Of a DNA stretch of 7,571 nucleotides, positions 4,506 to 7,571 are shown piece by piece. Origin of the DNA: Opitutia bacterium (lineage in GTDB: Bacteria; Verrucomicrobiota; Verrucomicrobiia; Opitutales; UBA953); contig CANHHS010000072.1 in assembly GCA_947460445.1 (NCBI GenBank), positions 1 through 7,571 on the forward strand, written 5' to 3'. Under the pieces are notes generated by a model. That model saw nothing but the letters and a program-made list of their open reading frames with translations. It searched no databases and was not told the origin of the DNA. Numbering within the stretch: position 1 is the stretch's first letter; every line of letters starts with the position of its first letter. The translations under genes were made by a program, and so were the position numbers.

Positions 4506-6365
4506 GTGAAACCACCCACACCCAATGAAGGTTCTGCTATTCGGCAGACACTGGATTGGCTCCGTGCTTTGCCTCGCCTGCGACTCTTTCCACTGCGAGA
4601 TGCCTTTCGCACAGCGGACAGCGTTTCGCTAAAATCCGATTTCACTGCAGGCCTGACCGTCGCCCTGCTCGCATTTCCGATGGCCCTCGCCTTCGCAACG
4701 AAAGCAGGACTCCCCGTTTGGTGCGGCATCTTAACCAGCGGCATTGCAGCCATTGTGGCACCGATGCTGGCAGGCTCGCCCTTGCTCTCAAGTGGACCGA
4801 CTAATGCATCGGCTGCCTTACTCGTCGGTGCATTCACCGCGATGGGAGCCACCCAACCCGAAATGCGTGTAGCACTGCTGCCAGCTTTACTGCTCATGAC
4901 GGGTGTCTTCCTGCTACTAACCTCTTGGTTACGCTTGGGCGGCTTCGCAGACTTTATACCTCGGACAGTGATTGCGGCTTACATCGTTGCAGCGGCTATT
5001 CGTATTACCGCCATGCAACTTCCGGTTGCCCTGGGAGTTTCCGTGGACGCCACCGCCACTCCCATTGAAGTTTTTTGGCGTATCGCTACTGCAGGTCGTG
5101 ATTTACTAAATTCCAATATGCTCGTGGCCATTGCCACGCTCTGCGTCTTTATTTTAGTACGGCGCACCAAAGACACTGGGCCAGCAATCTTAGCAGCTAT
5201 TGCTACCGCATCATTTTTTGCGATGATTGCAGAAAATGTTTCCTTGTCACAAGGACATGCCCCTCGACAAGGCCTCTTTACCTATGTGGGCGATGGTGCC
5301 CACTGGACGGCAGATCTTTCGCCCGATTTTTCCTTCCGAACCTTTTCAATTCTCTTCTCACCCGCACTGGCACTAGCGGTACTCATTGTCATCGAGAGTA
5401 CCGCCAACGCACGCGCCTCTGCTTTAAAAACCGGCCAACCCGCAGATATTCATCAAGAAATTCTGGGACTCGGGGTCGCAAACCTCGCCTGTGGAGCCTG
5501 CTCAGGCATGCCTGCCTCGGGGTCTATCAGCCGTTCAGCGATCAATATTAACGCTGGGGCCCGGAGTGGATTTGCTTCGATCTCAACCGGCATACTCATT
5601 CTGGGTGTTGGCTTCGCTGCCAGCGGCATCGTTGCGAAAATTCCTTTAGCTTCACTGGCTATTCTCGTTATCGCTGCGGAACGCGAACTCGCAAACCTTC
5701 CGGTGGTCCGACTGATTTTACGTTCAAGCACCCAAGATCGCGTTACCTTCTTGGTTACCTTAATAACCGCGCTGATTGCTCCGCTTGATATCGCCATCTT
5801 CCTCGGTACCGCCGTAGCGATTGCTTTCTACCTCAAGCAAACGGCATCACCTCAAGTCGTTGAATATATCTTTTCGGAAACCGGGGAAGTACGTCGCCGT
5901 GAAGCCAATCTTCCGAGTTCGAGCATTTGCATCTTACACGTCGCTGGCAGTTTACACTTTGGCGCAACGCAAGCTTTCCACGAACACCTACGCCGTGCGT
6001 CATCGGATTCCAATCTACGCGTACTCGTACTTAAGTTCCGCGAAGCCGAGCATCTCGACGCCAATGGCGTACTCTTACTGAGAGACGTGGCAGAAATTCT
6101 CCGCAAAGGAGGACGCCACCTCATCCTTTGCGAAGTAACCCCAGAGACACAGCGCGTACTCGAGGGCGCAGGCCTGATTGAGACTATCGGACGCGAAAAT
6201 GTCCTCCCCGATGACCCAACCAACCCTACCCTGTCGCTGGCGGAAGCGGTTCGACAGGCACGAAAACTCTCTGGGGACGGTGAAGCGGTTCTTAAGATTC
6301 TAACTGCACCCCACCCCGACTTACCTCGTTCTGCAGCGTCTAGACACGAAGATTGGCAAATCTAG
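4506..6365 (+). CDS. SulP family anion permease (SLC26-type) with C-terminal STAS domain
   Basis: This is an inner-membrane anion transporter of 619 residues, typical for bacterial SulP. The permease core spans about residues 45-445, with many hydrophobic segments beginning at DFTAGLTVALLAFPMALAFA. Diagnostic stretches are SSGPTNASAAL (95-105, the conserved GPT turn), VLIVIESTANARASAL (292-307), and NLACGACSGMPASGSISRSA with the following NINAGARS (326-354), which is a near-perfect family signature. A STAS domain follows at about residues 473-585 (nucleotides 5922-6260), with the loop D518-A-N-G521. The family moves sulfate, bicarbonate, chloride or dicarboxylates. I cannot assign the substrate, and no carbonic anhydrase or sulfur-assimilation gene is adjacent. 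The GTG at 4506 directly follows an in-frame TAA at 4503, so it is the first possible start; no Shine-Dalgarno sequence is visible. It lies 45 bases after the preceding gene with no terminator, so it may be in the same operon. Confidence 0.95.
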   Translation: MKPPTPNEGSAIRQTLDWLRALPRLRLFPLRDAFRTADSVSLKSDFTAGLTVALLAFPMALAFATKAGLPVWCGILTSGIAAIVAPMLAGSPLLSSGPTNASAALLVGAFTAMGATQPEMRVALLPALLLMTGVFLLLTSWLRLGGFADFIPRTVIAAYIVAAAIRITAMQLPVALGVSVDATATPIEVFWRIATAGRDLLNSNMLVAIATLCVFILVRRTKDTGPAILAAIATASFFAMIAENVSLSQGHAPRQGLFTYVGDGAHWTADLSPDFSFRTFSILFSPALALAVLIVIESTANARASALKTGQPADIHQEILGLGVANLACGACSGMPASGSISRSAININAGARSGFASISTGILILGVGFAASGIVAKIPLASLAILVIAAERELANLPVVRLILRSSTQDRVTFLVTLITALIAPLDIAIFLGTAVAIAFYLKQTASPQVVEYIFSETGEVRRREANLPSSSICILHVAGSLHFGATQAFHEHLRRASSDSNLRVLVLKFREAEHLDANGVLLLRDVAEILRKGGRHLILCEVTPETQRVLEGAGLIETIGRENVLPDDPTNPTLSLAEAVRQARKLSGDGEAVLKILTAPHPDLPRSAASRHEDWQI

Positions 6366-6380
6366 CCCCAAAACTGCATT
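6353..6380 (+). promoter_or_regulatory. Weak promoter candidate for fbaB within the end of the permease gene
   Basis: TTGGCA (6353-6358) matches the -35 consensus at five of six positions and spans the last codons of the permease gene. A poor -10 candidate TGCATT (6375-6380) lies 16 bases downstream, giving a leader of roughly 50 bases. The pattern of a -35 at the end of the upstream gene repeats that seen before tRNA-Leu, but the -10 is weak, so this is a low-confidence inference. Confidence 0.25.
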
Positions 6381-6394
6381 CTCCGCTTGATGAG

Positions 6395-6423
6395 AGAGGG
6401 GCACCAGCCCTTGGATAGAGGGG
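6395..6423 (+). repeat. Two AGAGGGG direct repeats and a small hairpin in the fbaB leader
   Basis: AGAGGGG occurs at 6395-6401 and again at 6417-6423, 22 bases apart (about two helical turns). Between them AGGGGC (6397-6402) and GCCCTT (6407-6412) can form a 6-bp hairpin with one G-T pair and an ACCA loop. No T-run follows, so it is not a terminator. It could be an operator or a leader structure, or it could be chance; the sequence alone cannot decide. The second repeat ends 16 bases before the ATG, too far to be a standard ribosome binding site. Confidence 0.3.
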
Positions 6424-6439
6424 TTAACTTTCCACACAC

Positions 6440-7513
6440 ATGAGCACATCCTACAGCGACATCCAAAAGCTCCTCGGCGCCGAGGCAGACAGCCTCCTCG
6501 GGTTTAAGAACCCGAAGATCAGCAAAGAGCAGATCCACGTGCCGCACGGCAATTGGGTTGAACACGCTTTCGCACCTTCTGATCGCAACAATCGCGTCCT
6601 CGCTAACCTGCAACGCCTCTACGGTTCGGGTCGCCTCGCAGGCACCGGCTACGTTTCCATTCTGCCCGTCGACCAAGGCATCGAACACTCGGCGGGTGCT
6701 TCCTTTGCGAAGAACCCCATTTACTTCGACGGTGAAAATATCGTGAAGCTCGCCATCGAGGGCGGTTGCAATGCGGTCTGCTCCACCTTCGGCGTGCTCG
6801 GCAGCGTCTCCCGTCGCTATGCCCACAAAATCCCTCTGATGGTGAAGATTAACCACAACCAACTTCTCACTTACCCGAACGTCGGCGACCAAGTTATGTA
6901 CGGCACCATCAAGCAAGCTGCTGACATGGGCTGTGCGGCTGTCGGTGCGACCATCTACTTCGGCTCCGAAGAATCGAACCGTCAAATCATCGAAGTCTCC
7001 CAAGCCTTCGCGATGGCGCACGAAATGGGTATGGCCACCGTCCTCTGGTGCTACACCCGCAACAGTGCCTTCAAGAAAGATAAAGACTACCACGTCTCCG
7101 CTGACCTCACCGGCCAAGCCAACCATCTCGGCGTCACCATCCAGGCCGACATCATCAAACAGAAACTTCCCGAGAACAACGGTGGCTACCTCGCCATCCA
7201 GCAGACCGAGTCATCGTACGGCAAGATCGACAAACGCATGTACACCGAACTCAGCTCTGATCACCCGATTGACCTTACCCGCTACCAGGTGGCCAACTGC
7301 TACATGGGTCGTATCGGTTTAATTAATTCGGGCGGACCTTCGGGCAGCAACGACTTCGCTGAAGCTGTCAAAACCGCTGTCATCAATAAGCGTGCTGGCG
7401 GCCAAGGCCTCATCTCCGGACGTAAGGCATTCCAACGTCCGATTGAAGAAGGCGCTAAGCTTCTCCACACCATCCAAGACGTCTATCTCTGCAAAGACGT
7501 CACGGTCGCTTAA
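6440..7513 (+). CDS. fbaB: Class I fructose-bisphosphate aldolase, FbaB/DhnA type
   Basis: This aldolase reversibly splits fructose 1,6-bisphosphate into dihydroxyacetone phosphate and glyceraldehyde 3-phosphate, in the cytoplasm, in glycolysis and gluconeogenesis, through a Schiff-base lysine. It has 357 residues, against about 350 in E. coli FbaB, and matches it throughout: RLAGTGYVSILPVDQGIEHS (65-84), SVSRRYAHKIPLMVKINHN (122-140), GATIYFGSEESNRQI (169-183), FKKDKDYHVSADLTGQANHL (211-230), ADIIKQKLPENNGGY (236-250), NCYMGRIGLINSGG (286-299) and ISGRKAFQRP (325-334). By family alignment K240 is the likely Schiff-base lysine. The ATG at 6440 starts exactly where family members begin. Codon use is much more C-ending and uniform than in the kinase gene, as expected of an abundant enzyme. 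It begins 74 bases after the permease gene with no terminator between them, and ends at a strong terminator. Confidence 0.98.
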   Translation: MSTSYSDIQKLLGAEADSLLGFKNPKISKEQIHVPHGNWVEHAFAPSDRNNRVLANLQRLYGSGRLAGTGYVSILPVDQGIEHSAGASFAKNPIYFDGENIVKLAIEGGCNAVCSTFGVLGSVSRRYAHKIPLMVKINHNQLLTYPNVGDQVMYGTIKQAADMGCAAVGATIYFGSEESNRQIIEVSQAFAMAHEMGMATVLWCYTRNSAFKKDKDYHVSADLTGQANHLGVTIQADIIKQKLPENNGGYLAIQQTESSYGKIDKRMYTELSSDHPIDLTRYQVANCYMGRIGLINSGGPSGSNDFAEAVKTAVINKRAGGQGLISGRKAFQRPIEEGAKLLHTIQDVYLCKDVTVA

Positions 7514-7536
7514 CGCGCGACTTCCAGAACGAAATC

Positions 7537-7564
7537 AAGCCCCGGCCACAAACCGGGGCTTTTT
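7537..7564 (+). terminator. Rho-independent terminator of fbaB
   Basis: AAGCCCCGG (7537-7545) pairs perfectly with CCGGGGCTT (7553-7561) around a 7-base loop, giving a 9-bp, mostly G-C stem followed by a short T-run (7560-7564). It starts 23 bases after the fbaB stop codon and marks the 3' end of that transcript. Confidence 0.93.
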
Positions 7565-7571
7565 CGTACCA

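Noticed and set aside
4502..4897. 131-codon minus-strand frame opposite the permease start
   Set aside because: It overlaps the conserved start of SulP, has low-complexity Ser/Ala/Arg composition and no family features.
6362..7126. 254-codon open frame on the minus strand opposite the aldolase gene
   Set aside because: It lies antisense to a certain gene whose strong codon bias removes stops from the opposite strand. The translation shows no recognisable domain and there is no separate promoter or context.

Overview
The window reads as ordinary, gene-dense bacterial chromosome, most likely from the Verrucomicrobiota (Opitutae-like). This placement is an inference. It rests on the zinc-free YkgO-type bL36, an actinobacterial-style ClpS outside an obviously actinobacterial context, a bacterial FbaB-type class I aldolase, moderate GC, and start codons that almost all lack a Shine-Dalgarno sequence. 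No gene here is a decisive marker, and I see no mobile element, CRISPR array or prophage gene.

Left part (1-1869): the 5' part of rpmJ (bL36) runs off the left edge on the minus strand. It is divergent from a plus-strand GNAT acetyltransferase of the phosphinothricin/methionine-sulfoximine type. A complete tRNA-Leu(CAG) follows, with encoded CCA. Its likely promoter -35 overlaps the acetyltransferase stop codon, and a perfect 13-bp hairpin terminator sits just behind it. That hairpin also lies at the 3' end of a convergent minus-strand gene for an unrecognised, exported, six-cysteine protein.

Central part (1979-6365): four plus-strand genes lie head to tail. They encode a soluble hybrid histidine kinase with its own receiver and Hpt domains but no input domain; a ClpS N-degron adaptor starting 6 bases after it; a small uncharacterised protein starting 13 bases after ClpS; and a SulP anion permease with a C-terminal STAS domain. 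The first three are probably one transcript. SulP, after a 45-base gap with no terminator, may belong to it. The kinase can in principle run a whole His-Asp-His relay within one chain, so its signal must come from a partner protein. The proteolysis adaptor next to it suggests, without proving, a link between signalling and N-end-rule degradation.

Right part (6440-7564): fbaB, a class I fructose-bisphosphate aldolase of glycolysis and gluconeogenesis, with the codon use of a highly expressed gene and a strong intrinsic terminator at the window end.

No clearly new system stands out. The best candidates for follow-up are the input-less kinase with its ClpS neighbourhood, the ClpS-partner protein, and the exported cysteine-containing orphan.
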